This document shows, one piece after another, positions 9,373 through 19,400 of a DNA stretch of 46,671 nt. The position numbers were made by a program, and so were the translations under genes. Numbering within the stretch: position 1 is the stretch's first letter; each line of letters starts with the position of its first letter. The notes below the pieces were generated by a model. It was not told the DNA's origin. It searched no databases and saw nothing but the letters and a program-made list of their open reading frames with translations. The stretch comes from Candidatus Woesearchaeota archaeon (lineage in GTDB: Archaea > Nanobdellota > Nanobdellia > Woesearchaeales > JACPBO01). The stretch covers positions 1-46,671 of the forward strand of contig JACPBO010000005.1 in assembly GCA_016180285.1 (NCBI GenBank), given 5' to 3'.

Positions 9373-9938
9373 GATTCGAGAGAGCCGAACATTTTAACAA
9401 GATCTTCGGTAGAATAAATGATTACTTTCATTTGTTTTTCTTTTAACATTTTATCTTTGCTTCAAATAGGGCATTTTAATTTTAAAGCCAAAGCAAAATA
9501 ATCTGCATCTTGTCAAAAACCACCCATCATAGATGGGTGGCATGTAGTTACGTTCCATCGCATCAGGTGGAGGTGGTTTTTGAGCATGCTCAGAATTTTC
9601 CACATACAAAAAAGGTTGGCTTTCTGCCACCAGTCAAAGACTGGATGGAAAATTCTGACATTTTTATCTGGGCTGATCTTTTCGGCTTCAGTGATATATT
9701 TTGCTGTTTCCTCATTCGGAACTGTCTTTATTTTCTTTTTCAGTATATCCATCAATTCATCGAAATCTTCATTTGTTCTCTCAGTTTTCTCAGATATTGC
9801 TTCTTTATACTTATCGAATTCTTCAAATATGAACTCAGGTGCAAAAAGATGCAAATCTTCTTCAAATATAATCTCTTCTGTTTTTCCTTTCTTAATCAAA
9901 ACAGAAAATAAGATGTTTGCATCAATTACTAAATCCAT
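9369..9938 (-). pseudogene. PIN-domain (VapC-like) toxin gene interrupted by palindromic element and a stop
   Basis: The ATG at 9938 follows the antitoxin stop by one base. The first 92 codons encode a typical PIN start (MDLVIDANILFSVL with the first catalytic Asp, then PEFIFEEFDKY with the conserved Glu) ending in SPDK. At 9660 the frame runs into a 150-bp palindromic element (9511-9660), which ends translation at 9513. Beyond the element the rest of the PIN domain is present from 9510 to 9369: DADYFALALKLKCPI, a TGA, then SKDKMLKEK and IIYSTEDLV. Removing 9511-9660 joins the halves in frame as SPDKKDADYF, including the third catalytic acid. The TGA stands where VapC proteins usually have Trp (CPIW), one base change from TGG. 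The restored protein would be 139 aa, a normal VapC length. As it stands the toxin is inactive. Confidence 0.85.
9511..9660 (-). repeat. Double-hairpin palindromic element, copy 1 (150 bp)
   Basis: Plus-strand structure: TGTC end; long stem TCAAAAACCACC / GGTGGTTTTTGA enclosing an apical hairpin (CCCATC-ATA-GATGGG); central GCATGC; second long stem TCAGAATTTTCC / GGAAAATTCTGA enclosing an apical hairpin (CCAGTC-AAA-GACTGG); GACA end. A 22-base core at 9574-9595 recurs exactly at 35464-35485 and with one change at 42007-42028. It is inserted in the PIN gene without a visible target duplication. Its orientation relative to the host gene is the same as in the other two copies. No transposase is present in the window. 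Confidence 0.9.
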
Positions 9939-9939
9939 C

Positions 9940-10164
9940 TTAGTTGGGGTGCCTTCTCTTTGCAAGATTTCTATTAAGTTCCCCGCCCCATTTCAGGGCA
10001 TCTTCTTCTGTAATTGTGCTTTTTGCTTTAAACTTTTTAATAAACTCCAAATCATTGATTTTTTCATCAAAGGCCTCTCTGGCAACAGCACTCCAGTTTA
10101 TTTCTGCAAATAAGTCCATTTTCTGCTTCAATTCCAGCGGCACCGATAATGTTACATTTACCAT
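9940..10164 (-). CDS. VapB-like ribbon-helix-helix antitoxin, 74 aa
   Basis: Small DNA-binding antitoxin. The N-terminus VNVTLSVPLELKQKMDLFAEINWSAVAREAF fits a ribbon-helix-helix fold: a beta strand followed by two helices. The Trp-Ser-Ala-Val-Ala-Arg helix is typical of archaeal VapB-type antitoxins paired with PIN toxins. The acidic/basic C-terminal tail (about residues 40-74) would wrap the toxin. A Shine-Dalgarno GGAGGG at 10171-10176 lies just before the ATG, and an AT-rich TATA region is at about 10216-10224. The toxin start follows the stop by one base, so the two were an operon; with the toxin broken this is now an orphan antitoxin that may still regulate itself. Confidence 0.85.
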   Translation of the reverse strand: MVNVTLSVPLELKQKMDLFAEINWSAVAREAFDEKINDLEFIKKFKAKSTITEEDALKWGGELNRNLAKRRHPN

Positions 10165-10245
10165 GTTTCCCTCCTAGTGTACTTATTTATTTTATGTGAT
10201 AATATGTATGAATATTTAAATGTTATGGTTTTTAAGCACATTACG

Positions 10246-12474
10246 TTAAGAAAACTTCGGCTCAATAGCTGATCTGTATGTCTTTGAATATTCTTCTATC
10301 TTGCCCAATACCTCCATTTCATCAACACATGGCGGCTTTGGAACTGTTATGATGTACATTTCAAGGTTTTCCTTGTTGTAGAGATTCCATGATCCAATAT
10401 ACCAGCTGCCTGTGTTATTGTTGATGTACAATCCCCCTAATGGAGCAGGCGTTACATTGATATCCCTGTCTGGCACATATTCATCAACTATCCAACAATG
10501 CCAGCCTTCACAGATGTGCTTGCAGTCTTTAGGTATGATAAAACCTTTTTTGTCAAGATATGTTGCTGTAACTTCATATTTTCCCGGAACAAGCCTTATC
10601 TGCTGCGTGTCTGTTGTAACTGTTGCATTGCTGTAATCAACTATCACAACTTGTTGTAATTCCTGGTCAAAGACATCCTGCTTTACCTTGTTTATATTCA
10701 GGATCAGAAGCTCATCTGAGCTGAGCGATTGAGCCTGGCCGATTCCAGTTGCATCTATGAGCTTTTTCTTGACTTCTACATTGAAGGATTTGAATTCATC
10801 CATTTCAACTGTTATGTTGGCCCCTTTATTCGGGAGGGTTGTCAGTAAAACTGCTTTCGGTATAAAGCCATCTTTCTCCAACAATAAGTAGCCGCCATCA
10901 CATACTGGTAATTTTCTTGCCCAAGAGGATTTATTCGTTGTCAGATTGCGCTGCGTTGAATCAAACGGGCATGCTGAATAAGTTCCGCAGCCAAATGTTA
11001 TAGAAACGCCTTCTAATGTCTTGTACGATGAACTGTTATAAGCAATTATTTTTACCTCGCCGCTTATTCTTTGATTTTCATTGCAAAACAATGTTCTCGT
11101 CACGTTACGTGCTGTTACAGTGCGCGTTGTATTTGTGCTTTGGTCAAATACTTCATAAGTTGAGCTTTTATCTGCTTTTATGCCATATTCAACCAGATTA
11201 TAATCGTAAATTCCAATTGTGCCCTTGCCAAGATGCCATTCCAATAAATCCTTGTTGTCCCTTAAATTGCCTTCCAATGCAAACATAAACCTGTATCCTT
11301 TGTTTCTTAGAGCATTTTTGTCAAATATCGTGACAACAACGGGATAGGAAATGTCATAGAAAAATTCATAAGTATTTGTCTGCGTTGTGCCTGTAATTGG
11401 AAAGCTTTGCTTGTCCACTACGGGCTTTAATGGCTGCGGATTAATGTCAAAATAATAGTTCCAGTTTAAATATGAATAATCAACGCTGATGTTCGGGTAT
11501 TTTTGTTTGAATGCATCGAGCAAGAGCGCATTGTAAAGGCCCTGTTCGCCAGGGCTCGTTATCAATGTTGCATTTGCTGTCCCGTTCACCCTGATCAGGT
11601 TTGCATATGGCAAAACATACTGCTGGATTTTATTTTTTACCGAGCTGAAATCCCAAGTTATTGTGTAGGATTTATCATCTCTCCAAAATATTGGAGGCAG
11701 CTTGTTGAAGTCAGCTCCCGAATACGAGCTTATTAAAATCTTTAAAATATTTTCAAGGCTCTGGTTATTCGCCTCATTTATTGCCAGAGAAGCTGCAATT
11801 GTAAATATCTTTCTGAGGTCAATATCCATTTTAGTCTGGAACTGCTTTACCTGCCTTGTTATGTTGTCTTTTGCAATCTCCATCGGATACTCCACATAAA
11901 CAACAAGATTGTCTCTTGCTATTGTTGTCTCTGTTTTCATGCTTTTTAAATTAAAGCTAAAGCCTTGTTTTTTGAAGACATCGAAATCCTGCAGGCAGGA
12001 GTTTAAATTCCTGTTGATGTAGTTGCTCAACTGCAAAGCTACATTATCCAGAGAAGGCGCAAGTGACGAAACAGTGCAGTTAACGCATTTATTATCAGTT
12101 GCCAAATACCACCAGTATGGAACCGGGTTTAGGGAATTGGGTGACAAGCTGACAGCATCTGAGCTTGTTGGATCAGACATCGACTTATCCAAGTCAAGAG
12201 CTACGCCGCTTAAAGTTGAATCAGATGGGTCAATATAGCCGCCATGCTGCCCCAGCTTGGTTAATGCTTCTGCTGCGGTCTTGTCAATGCATGCTTCAAC
12301 ATATTCTTTTATTGGCTGCATCTCAACAGGGACTTTTTCAATTACCCTCTCAGCCTGAACTTGAGATGGGGCTTTAGCCTGCGTGGATATGATATAGATT
12401 AAAACTCCTGCTGCAATAACTAATATGAGCCCGACTATTATAAATGCTGTGATCTGGGCTTTTTTGTTCAGCAT
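10246..12474 (-). CDS. Large surface protein with pilin-like N-terminus, 742 aa
   Basis: Exported protein of unknown function. The N-terminus MLNKKAQITAFIIVGLILVI looks like a class III (type IV pilin-like) signal: a short basic leader, a small residue, Gln, then a 20-residue hydrophobic helix that would stay in the membrane or join a filament. The remaining about 710 residues are outside, with many Asn-X-Ser/Thr sites and scattered Cys (for example KCVNCTV, and FGCGTYSACPF), ending in beta-rich segments with PEGA-like 'GYLLLEKDGFIPK'. An in-frame ATG further upstream is rejected because it lies inside the preceding gene. The start at 12474 overlaps the upstream stop (ATGCTGA), so translation is coupled. 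It is the last gene of the surface operon. Confidence 0.85.
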   Translation of the reverse strand: MLNKKAQITAFIIVGLILVIAAGVLIYIISTQAKAPSQVQAERVIEKVPVEMQPIKEYVEACIDKTAAEALTKLGQHGGYIDPSDSTLSGVALDLDKSMSDPTSSDAVSLSPNSLNPVPYWWYLATDNKCVNCTVSSLAPSLDNVALQLSNYINRNLNSCLQDFDVFKKQGFSFNLKSMKTETTIARDNLVVYVEYPMEIAKDNITRQVKQFQTKMDIDLRKIFTIAASLAINEANNQSLENILKILISSYSGADFNKLPPIFWRDDKSYTITWDFSSVKNKIQQYVLPYANLIRVNGTANATLITSPGEQGLYNALLLDAFKQKYPNISVDYSYLNWNYYFDINPQPLKPVVDKQSFPITGTTQTNTYEFFYDISYPVVVTIFDKNALRNKGYRFMFALEGNLRDNKDLLEWHLGKGTIGIYDYNLVEYGIKADKSSTYEVFDQSTNTTRTVTARNVTRTLFCNENQRISGEVKIIAYNSSSYKTLEGVSITFGCGTYSACPFDSTQRNLTTNKSSWARKLPVCDGGYLLLEKDGFIPKAVLLTTLPNKGANITVEMDEFKSFNVEVKKKLIDATGIGQAQSLSSDELLILNINKVKQDVFDQELQQVVIVDYSNATVTTDTQQIRLVPGKYEVTATYLDKKGFIIPKDCKHICEGWHCWIVDEYVPDRDINVTPAPLGGLYINNNTGSWYIGSWNLYNKENLEMYIITVPKPPCVDEMEVLGKIEEYSKTYRSAIEPKFS

Positions 12475-13277
12475 TTTAATGCCGCCTTTCTTGCGATTAG
12501 TGAAAAGTATATTCTGCTCCATGAGAGATAAAACAGGATGATTAAAATTGCAATAATGATCAGGAAATTCCATCTGCTGGTTGAATATAAAAAGCTGAAA
12601 AGATTCAATAAAATTATGGGGAGGATAATTATAATTGCTAAAGGCAAAAGGAAATAATAAAATTTTGAAATGCCAATCTTAACAGCTTCTTTCATCATTC
12701 CAAATATCTTTTTATCTTTGCTGAAAATTGAATGAAGTATTGCTGTGAAATACAAGAATAAAAGAAGTTCAATGATAATCAAATACGCTGAAATCATGAT
12801 CTTGAATATGAATGCTGTAATAATGATCAGAACCAGCCAAAGCAGATGCCAGATTAAGTCTAATGATAAAAATTTTATAAAAAATGCCCTGTTTAGTTTT
12901 TGCTTTAATATCTTGCTCCACTGAATAGATTTGAATGCTGAAACTGCAAGCACAAGAATTATGAAAAATAAAAACGATGTTGCCAGCGCCTTAAAAAATA
13001 ACTTTACAATAAATTGTATATTAAACAGATCTAAGTCTGTGAAGGAAACGTCCTTGTTCATGCCTGAAGCATAAGAAAGGATTTTTTCAAGCGTAGGGTT
13101 TATGATGCCTGATAAAGAGAGCTCATTGCTTAAAACAACAGAGAGGAGCTTCAAAAGCAAAAGTATGACTATGATCAGGGCTATATCGATCAGAATGTTA
13201 TAGAATAATGTTTTTGGATTTTTAAAGCTCTCTGCAAAAACAGTCTTCTCAAATCTCTTTTTTAATTTTTTTAGCAT
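12468..13277 (-). CDS. Polytopic membrane protein, 269 aa
   Basis: Membrane protein with about six to seven hydrophobic segments (residues about 27-50, 88-115, 135-160, 160-180, 208-232, 237-262) and a basic cytoplasmic N-terminus (MLKKLKKRFEKTVF). A loop of about 35 residues between the first two segments could be outside. I recognise no family. Its position inside the operon of exported proteins, directly before the pilin-like gene with a 7-base overlap, suggests a role in anchoring or assembling those proteins, somewhat as a membrane platform would; that is inference from context only. Confidence 0.8.
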   Translation of the reverse strand: MLKKLKKRFEKTVFAESFKNPKTLFYNILIDIALIIVILLLLKLLSVVLSNELSLSGIINPTLEKILSYASGMNKDVSFTDLDLFNIQFIVKLFFKALATSFLFFIILVLAVSAFKSIQWSKILKQKLNRAFFIKFLSLDLIWHLLWLVLIIITAFIFKIMISAYLIIIELLLFLYFTAILHSIFSKDKKIFGMMKEAVKIGISKFYYFLLPLAIIIILPIILLNLFSFLYSTSRWNFLIIIAILIILFYLSWSRIYFSLIARKAALKC

Positions 13278-13292
13278 TTTTCCTCATATTCG

Positions 13293-13916
13293 TTATCTTC
13301 TTTGTCTATGCATTAATTTATATATTAAAAATATGGCAATAATTATTCCTAAAATAATCAATGCAACAAGGTACCAATTAAACTTTTTCTTTTCTAACTC
13401 TGGTTTTAAAACGTCCTTACAGTCTTGTGGGCAGCTTTCATAGCGCTCATGCGCCTGGCATGTTCCATCGCCGCAAACCTTGGCGAAATAGCCAACATCA
13501 ATTGAAAGCTCCCTTTCATTTTTTGGATTATATATATTGACGACTTTGCCATTGGTTGCATATTTCATTCTTACAATAAAATCAACAATTTCGCGCGTGA
13601 TTGTGCCGCTTATAATTTCGCTGGTATTCAAGTCCACTTCATCACTTACAATTTCCAGCGGAATCTCAAACCGAATTACAGATAATGGTTTGCCTTCAAA
13701 AGAAAGAAGTTCTGCCTTATAGCCGATTCCGGGCTCGATTGCACTGAATCCGCCTGGCCTTACAGAAACGCCATTAAGCGAGAGTTTCCCCTTGTCGTAA
13801 TGCAACTTCAGCTCATAGTATCTATCGCTTGCACTCGCAGGCAATGCAAGAACTATGCCAAGCTGTAATAAGACAAGCATTAGAAAAATCATCAATGCCT
13901 TTGTTTTAGTTTCCAT
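13293..13916 (-). CDS. Secreted type I membrane protein, 207 aa
   Basis: Has an N-terminal signal peptide (hydrophobic about residues 8-25, possible cleavage after ALPASA), a beta-rich outside domain of about 110 residues, a Cys cluster CGDGTCQAHERYESCPQDC at about 146-164, and a C-terminal transmembrane helix (about 180-200) followed by the basic tail MHRQRR. The 'CGDGxC...E....CPxDC' motif is common in archaeal and bacterial secreted proteins and probably forms a disulfide- or metal-stabilised knot next to the membrane. It sits 15 bases before the membrane protein gene and 11 bases after the M64 peptidase gene in the same operon. Function unknown. Confidence 0.83.
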   Translation of the reverse strand: METKTKALMIFLMLVLLQLGIVLALPASASDRYYELKLHYDKGKLSLNGVSVRPGGFSAIEPGIGYKAELLSFEGKPLSVIRFEIPLEIVSDEVDLNTSEIISGTITREIVDFIVRMKYATNGKVVNIYNPKNERELSIDVGYFAKVCGDGTCQAHERYESCPQDCKDVLKPELEKKKFNWYLVALIILGIIIAIFLIYKLMHRQRR

Positions 13917-13927
13917 TTTTTCACCTT

Positions 13928-16423
13928 TTATTGCACTCTCACTACACCAATTTCAGCCAATTTCTTTATTTTCTCCTCATCCGTTCCTGAATAATAGAAG
14001 TGTATATAAGTCTGGGATTTTAGAATATATAATTCACCCCTATATGAGACGCCAGATTCATAGTTTACTCTAAGAGAATTATCACCATATTCATCTCTGC
14101 CCATTATATACTTTGAATTCCAGCGGGATACCTCGTATTCATAGCCGTCCTTTGCCAACTCCCCATGTCTCACATCGATGCTAACCTCTGGAGTAAAAGT
14201 ATAGTAATAGTAAATCTCCTGGTCATTCATTGTCGTTATCCCGCCTGCTTGACCCGCATTTGTTGTTATATCAAAACCGACTTCGGACAAATCTTCTAAT
14301 TCGAAGAGATAGGTCTGCTCGATTGGAAGACAACCGCTATAGCGTAGAGAATTATCAACATTCCATCCTGCACAATCAACTGAGGCATATTCTTCCTGGC
14401 TTGAGGGATAGCAGCACTTAAATATTTTGTTCATGTGATTGATTGAAACAACATTAAATTCATTAGCAGTATATTCGCTGTTCATTAGGCTGTTCTCTGA
14501 AGACCTATAATCCTCGTAAATAGTGCACCCCTTATAGCAGCCTGCTCCTGCTATGCAATTGGCGCCTGCACCATCGCACCACTTGGGGCAGCCTGCAATA
14601 TCGCAGTTCGGGCGATCTTTGGCAGATGCTCTTCCCTCTTCGCTATATTCATCAGCCAAGCCGCCAAATGAATGCCCAAATTCATGGGTTGTAGTTTTTG
14701 GGCCATCTGCTTGCGATATTGCTAACCCGCTATACTGTGCCCAGGATCTATGAGGATAATTTGTCAGAACTATAATTTGGTCATAAAACGGGCACAGAGA
14801 AGCTAATTCAAATGCGTCATTCTCACAGTCCGCATTCCCAAAATCATAGCAAGATGTATCATAGGCTTTATCCACATAGTAAATATTGAACTTTTGTCTA
14901 TTCTGGCTAAAAGGCTCATAGAAAAGAATTGTTTCCGAGTTAGATGGTACATCCGTTGATGCAAAGGTCAAAAGTTGCTCTTCCGAATAGCCATTCGCTA
15001 GAAAAACAACATCTATCTTGCTTTCATGGTCGCCATTTTCAACTACTGTTTTGCAGAGACTGGCGGCTAGAACATTAACGCTGGCTGCATTATCCGCCTC
15101 TGCATTGTTGCTTGCCTTGTCCTGCGCAGTTATATCAATATAATATTGTACCTCTGCTGCGCCTGTTGAGTCCCAAATATTTCCATATATGCCATCATTA
15201 GCTGTACCCTCTCCATGAGTTCCATCATCGTAGAGGCTGACAGTAGCGATATTTGTTTCATCTGGGTTTTGAATATAAGCATTTACTAAACTAACCCCTG
15301 ATGAATCAGCCACTTTAGCTGTTATTGTAAATATCGTACCAGCCAATCCTGAAGCAGAACTTATTTGTATGTCTGTAATTGCTGGTGGCTCAGTATCAGC
15401 TCCAACACAACTTTCATCATTTTGACAAGTTTGGCCAGATGGACATACGCAAATAGAGCATTTATTAGCCAGATTTCCATTATTGCAAAATAAAGGCTTT
15501 GTCACAGAACACTGATTATATGAAGTCCCATCTGTGCAGGTTTGAGTAGGACTTATGCAGCTTTCGTCTGCTTGACAGCTCTGACCAGAAGGACAACTGC
15601 AGCTTGAGCATTTGTTGATTAAATTTCCATTTTCACAATATGTTGGTTGTGTAGATGAACATTGAGAATATGAAGTACCATCTGAACATGTTAATGTTGG
15701 AGTTGCATTTATGCAAGCGCCGTTAGAGCAGCCATTTGAACAATTATAATCAGACCATGTAGCGACATTGCCTTCACAAACTGCTTCTCTTAGCCAGCCA
15801 TCATTAAGCCCTCCGATAATACATCCATCGTTTATTGTATTCACCCCGCCGGTGTAATCAACTCCTGTAGCATTCCCAAACGTATAATAATTCTTTCCAC
15901 CATCAGAATCTGTGCATATTTGTGGAGTGATTGGAGGTTGTGTTGATATAATTGAAACGTTTATTATCTGCATTAGTGAATCTGGAGATTCAATATAGCC
16001 AAGCTGGATAACATCATAACTAATATTTGAATAAAATGCATTAAAACCTGATGCACCTGTTAGCGGAGATGCACTTGCTGTTTGCGTTATGTTATTTTTA
16101 TCTCCTGTTAGTGTGTTTTTAAGCCACACAGAAAATTCCACATTGTTCGTCATTGGCTGGATGTAGTAAGAAACTTCATATAAAGTCGTGTTGTCAGGAA
16201 ATGCTGTTTTTTCCGCCTGCAATGCTACTGTCAGCTGCGACAAGTAAATTTCTGATGTTGCTGAGCCTGTCTGAGCCTCAGCTGTTCCGCCCCATTTGGA
16301 GCATGTTTCAACCTCCCAGCCCTCAACAGCATACCAGTTTGGAATCTCGTAAGTGGAGAATGTCATGGGCATTGCAATTAATAAAAGAATCACGGCCAAT
16401 GCTGCAAGGATTGTTTTTTTCAT
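13928..16423 (-). CDS. Secreted M64-family metallopeptidase with Cys-rich repeats
   Basis: Exported zinc peptidase, 831 aa. Order: signal peptide (residues 1-23); an N-terminal domain of about 210 residues; two near-identical Cys-rich repeats of about 46 residues, each 'CxDGTSYxQC ... CPSGQxCQxDESC'; an Ig-like/'anchor' domain (ITDIQISSASGLAG ... YYIDITAQDKASNNA, about 345-450); then the peptidase. The zinc site is HEFGHSFGGLADEY starting at His 580, the HExGHxxxGLxDEY signature of peptidase family M64, whose founder cleaves IgA. A Cys-rich stretch follows (CDIAGCPKWCDGAGANC) and a C-terminal beta domain. It probably acts at the cell surface on other proteins, perhaps those of its own operon or of a host; the target is unknown. 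Confidence 0.9.
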   Translation of the reverse strand: MKKTILAALAVILLLIAMPMTFSTYEIPNWYAVEGWEVETCSKWGGTAEAQTGSATSEIYLSQLTVALQAEKTAFPDNTTLYEVSYYIQPMTNNVEFSVWLKNTLTGDKNNITQTASASPLTGASGFNAFYSNISYDVIQLGYIESPDSLMQIINVSIISTQPPITPQICTDSDGGKNYYTFGNATGVDYTGGVNTINDGCIIGGLNDGWLREAVCEGNVATWSDYNCSNGCSNGACINATPTLTCSDGTSYSQCSSTQPTYCENGNLINKCSSCSCPSGQSCQADESCISPTQTCTDGTSYNQCSVTKPLFCNNGNLANKCSICVCPSGQTCQNDESCVGADTEPPAITDIQISSASGLAGTIFTITAKVADSSGVSLVNAYIQNPDETNIATVSLYDDGTHGEGTANDGIYGNIWDSTGAAEVQYYIDITAQDKASNNAEADNAASVNVLAASLCKTVVENGDHESKIDVVFLANGYSEEQLLTFASTDVPSNSETILFYEPFSQNRQKFNIYYVDKAYDTSCYDFGNADCENDAFELASLCPFYDQIIVLTNYPHRSWAQYSGLAISQADGPKTTTHEFGHSFGGLADEYSEEGRASAKDRPNCDIAGCPKWCDGAGANCIAGAGCYKGCTIYEDYRSSENSLMNSEYTANEFNVVSINHMNKIFKCCYPSSQEEYASVDCAGWNVDNSLRYSGCLPIEQTYLFELEDLSEVGFDITTNAGQAGGITTMNDQEIYYYYTFTPEVSIDVRHGELAKDGYEYEVSRWNSKYIMGRDEYGDNSLRVNYESGVSYRGELYILKSQTYIHFYYSGTDEEKIKKLAEIGVVRVQ

Positions 16424-16460
16424 TTTCTTTTTTGTTTTTTATTTTGGTTGATGCTTATTA

Positions 16461-19400
16461 TTAACTGCTGCAATAATCCGTCCCTCCAAGGTCTGGATTA
16501 TAGTCATTGAAATTGAAAGGCGAGTCCGATATATCCTCCCAGTCTAATATTGCCAAGGCAACGCCGCTTATGCCACACAATACACTATCAGCATCAGTTG
16601 GTACTACAGGATTGCATTTGAACTCAATCCCACGGCACGCTAGGAAATGCGCAATGCCTAAAATCATGTATGGCAGATTGTTCCATATCAAATCCAGCAA
16701 GTTCTTGAAAAATTCTCCTGCAATTCCATGCAGTTTGTATGACGCGCTTTCAACATACAAACATTCTCTTTCTGAATACGCCAATTCGCAGTTTGTTGTT
16801 GGCAATCCTTGCGCAGCAGCATCCTCAATGCAGCTTCTGTACATGCACTTGATCTGCCTGTCTTTCTTAAGATTGTAGACATAGCCTGGCATGCACAAGC
16901 AAGCCTGAGCATAATGAATGCTTTTGTATGGATCGAAAAGCCATTGGTCTGTTTCAATAGGGTAGTCGATTCTAGCACTATCGCCTGCTTCCCCCCATGC
17001 CTTCAATTTCTCTGTTGTACTACTCGCAACTCCTCTGCCTGTTATTTTTGATATATCGGCTACAGCCGCCATTGCATTAGAAGTATCCTGCTGTAATACT
17101 TTTGCATCATTATTAGGCATATTTAAGCTCGCTTCACCACCCGCACTACTAGTCACGCTAATAGGTTTATCGAAGTCAAATTTAAGGTCACCATAAGGAC
17201 CCTTTTCCAACAAGTCAGACACCGCTTTATACTGTTCAGTGTCCTCATAACTTAAGTCGGTCGTCTTATCACGTACAGCTCCCAATGCTGCTTGTAATCC
17301 GATATTCGACCATGTGCCGAAGTCGCACAATTTGCAAGTGTAGAGCATTCCTATTATTTTGAATGTCATGGCAAAAGGGTTAACAAAACTAAAGCCAGTT
17401 GGCCATATGACTTGTATGAACCCATGATAAACACTAATGGGTGTGCAGACGGCCATCCAAACTTTGGCGAGGGACACCAAACACGGTCCACACCATTCAA
17501 GAGCCCACCAAAGAGCAGCCAAAATCCCCCACACAATTGATTTAATCGCCTGCAATAACTGATCAATTCTCTGCAGCATTCCTGCAATGCCATATATGAT
17601 CCCGAGCCACTTAGTCCATGTCTCCCATTTGCTGATGTCTTTTTCCAGATCGCTGATTTCACTGTTGATGCTGTCAACCTTATCCTGCACGCTCTCATCA
17701 ACTGTTCCAAGCGCATTATTATACAAGGGGATCGAAACTGAAAAGCTTTCAACTTCAGGCTGTGCATAGATCAGATTGCCGTTCCTCATGTTAAGATTCA
17801 GTTTGCAGTCTATGCTTATTGGAGAATCAACATCGCTCAGATCGCCTGAGATCTTAAACACAACATAAGGCTCTGTGGAGAACTCATTCATTACATAAGG
17901 AGCTGCGCCAAGATAGTCAGAAGTGCAGTTTCCAGCATCCACGTCCATTGAAATGATCTCGGCATTCTGCTGCAATGTTAATGTAACAGGAACAAATACA
18001 GTTGCATAAGTCTGCGAAACAATTCTTCTGTCTATGCCAACAGATGGAATTAAAGCTCCAACAGAAGAGCTGACTAATTCAGGAGGAGAAGTTGTATCTG
18101 TAAGCTGGCATATTGTAACATGTGCAGCTGCTGAAGCATCATTGCCGGCAAAATCTTTTGCATAAACATTTACAGTTGTTTCAATTGCAGTTGAGTACAG
18201 GCTTTGAATGATTGCAGAGCAGTTCCATGTGCTGCTGCTTATATTAACGCAGCTTCCAATTACATCGCCTAATGAGCTTATTGGAGAGGCATTGACTGTA
18301 AAAGAAGGCGCAATGCCTGAATTATCCGAAACAGCTGCATAAAATGCAAGCGCATCATTGCTTGTTGCGCAGATTCCGGATGAGCTTATATTGTAAACAT
18401 TTGAAATAACAGGAGCAGTTTTATCAATCTTTACTTTGCCATAGGTTATGCCCTCTGCGCTAGTTCCGGTATTGTCTTTTATGCTGTCAACCCAGAGCTT
18501 CTTCTCCGCTGAATCATCAGCAGCTGAAAAATCAATATCATCCCATGCGCAAGTATACGTTGAAGAGGATGATGAGCAGTTTGTTGCAGCAACAGAAGTC
18601 GCTCCGCCAATATCCTGGAAATTCAGCTTTACATTTTCTTTTTCCAGGCCAGAGCCGCTTTCTGTTATTGTTGCTTTAACTGTTTCTTTGTGCAGGCCAG
18701 ATGCATAACTTATATTGCCATAACTGTGATTAGTCCCAATATAAGTAACTTGAGGAGATGAAGTGTCTGCTGAAAAAGAATAAGCCAATGCTGCGCTTCC
18801 GTTGTTGCCGCTATTGTCATCAGCATAAAAATTTATTGAAACTCCAGATGTTGCATTTATATTTATGCTCTTCCATGTGCAATAATTAATTCCAGAAGAT
18901 AAAGCGCAGCCTCCGCCTGTTGTTGCAGCTGCATAAACAATTGATGCATAGCTTGGATTAAGCTGTGAAAAGCCTGCTCTTACACTATTGGCATTTAATC
19001 CAGTTCCACTGTCAGTTATCTGCACTGAAACATCTGCTGTTATGCCATTTTTGCCGACATAAGTTACAGCTTTTCCATTGCTTAGTATCTGCAAAGAGCT
19101 TATTGCAGGAGCAGAGCTGTCAACTATAAATCCATCGCAAATGAGAGAAGATGCCTGGCCAATATTGTCATAAGCAACAACACATGCCTGAGTTGATCCA
19201 TTGCCATAATTAAACAAGGATGCTGATCTTGAGATTGCTGCTCCATTGCTGCACTCTTTCGTGTTAATTGGGATTGTTTCAATAAGATTTGCTGCATCAT
19301 ACTTGTACAGCTTTATCTCCTTTATCCCGGAGCATTTTCCTGTGCAGCTTGAATCTGCGCATGCTGTATCGGCAGCAGAATAAGTTATGCTGATGTTTGA

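Noticed and set aside
9462-9464. TGA read as Trp (alternative genetic code) in the PIN gene
   Set aside because: Many other genes here, including the DNA polymerase, end in TGA at the expected place and use TGG for Trp, so the standard code applies.
9510-9911. Plus-strand ORF of 133 aa across the PIN region
   Set aside because: It is antisense to the PIN gene and partly encoded by palindromic element copy 1; it has no promoter or ribosome-binding site and no protein-like features.
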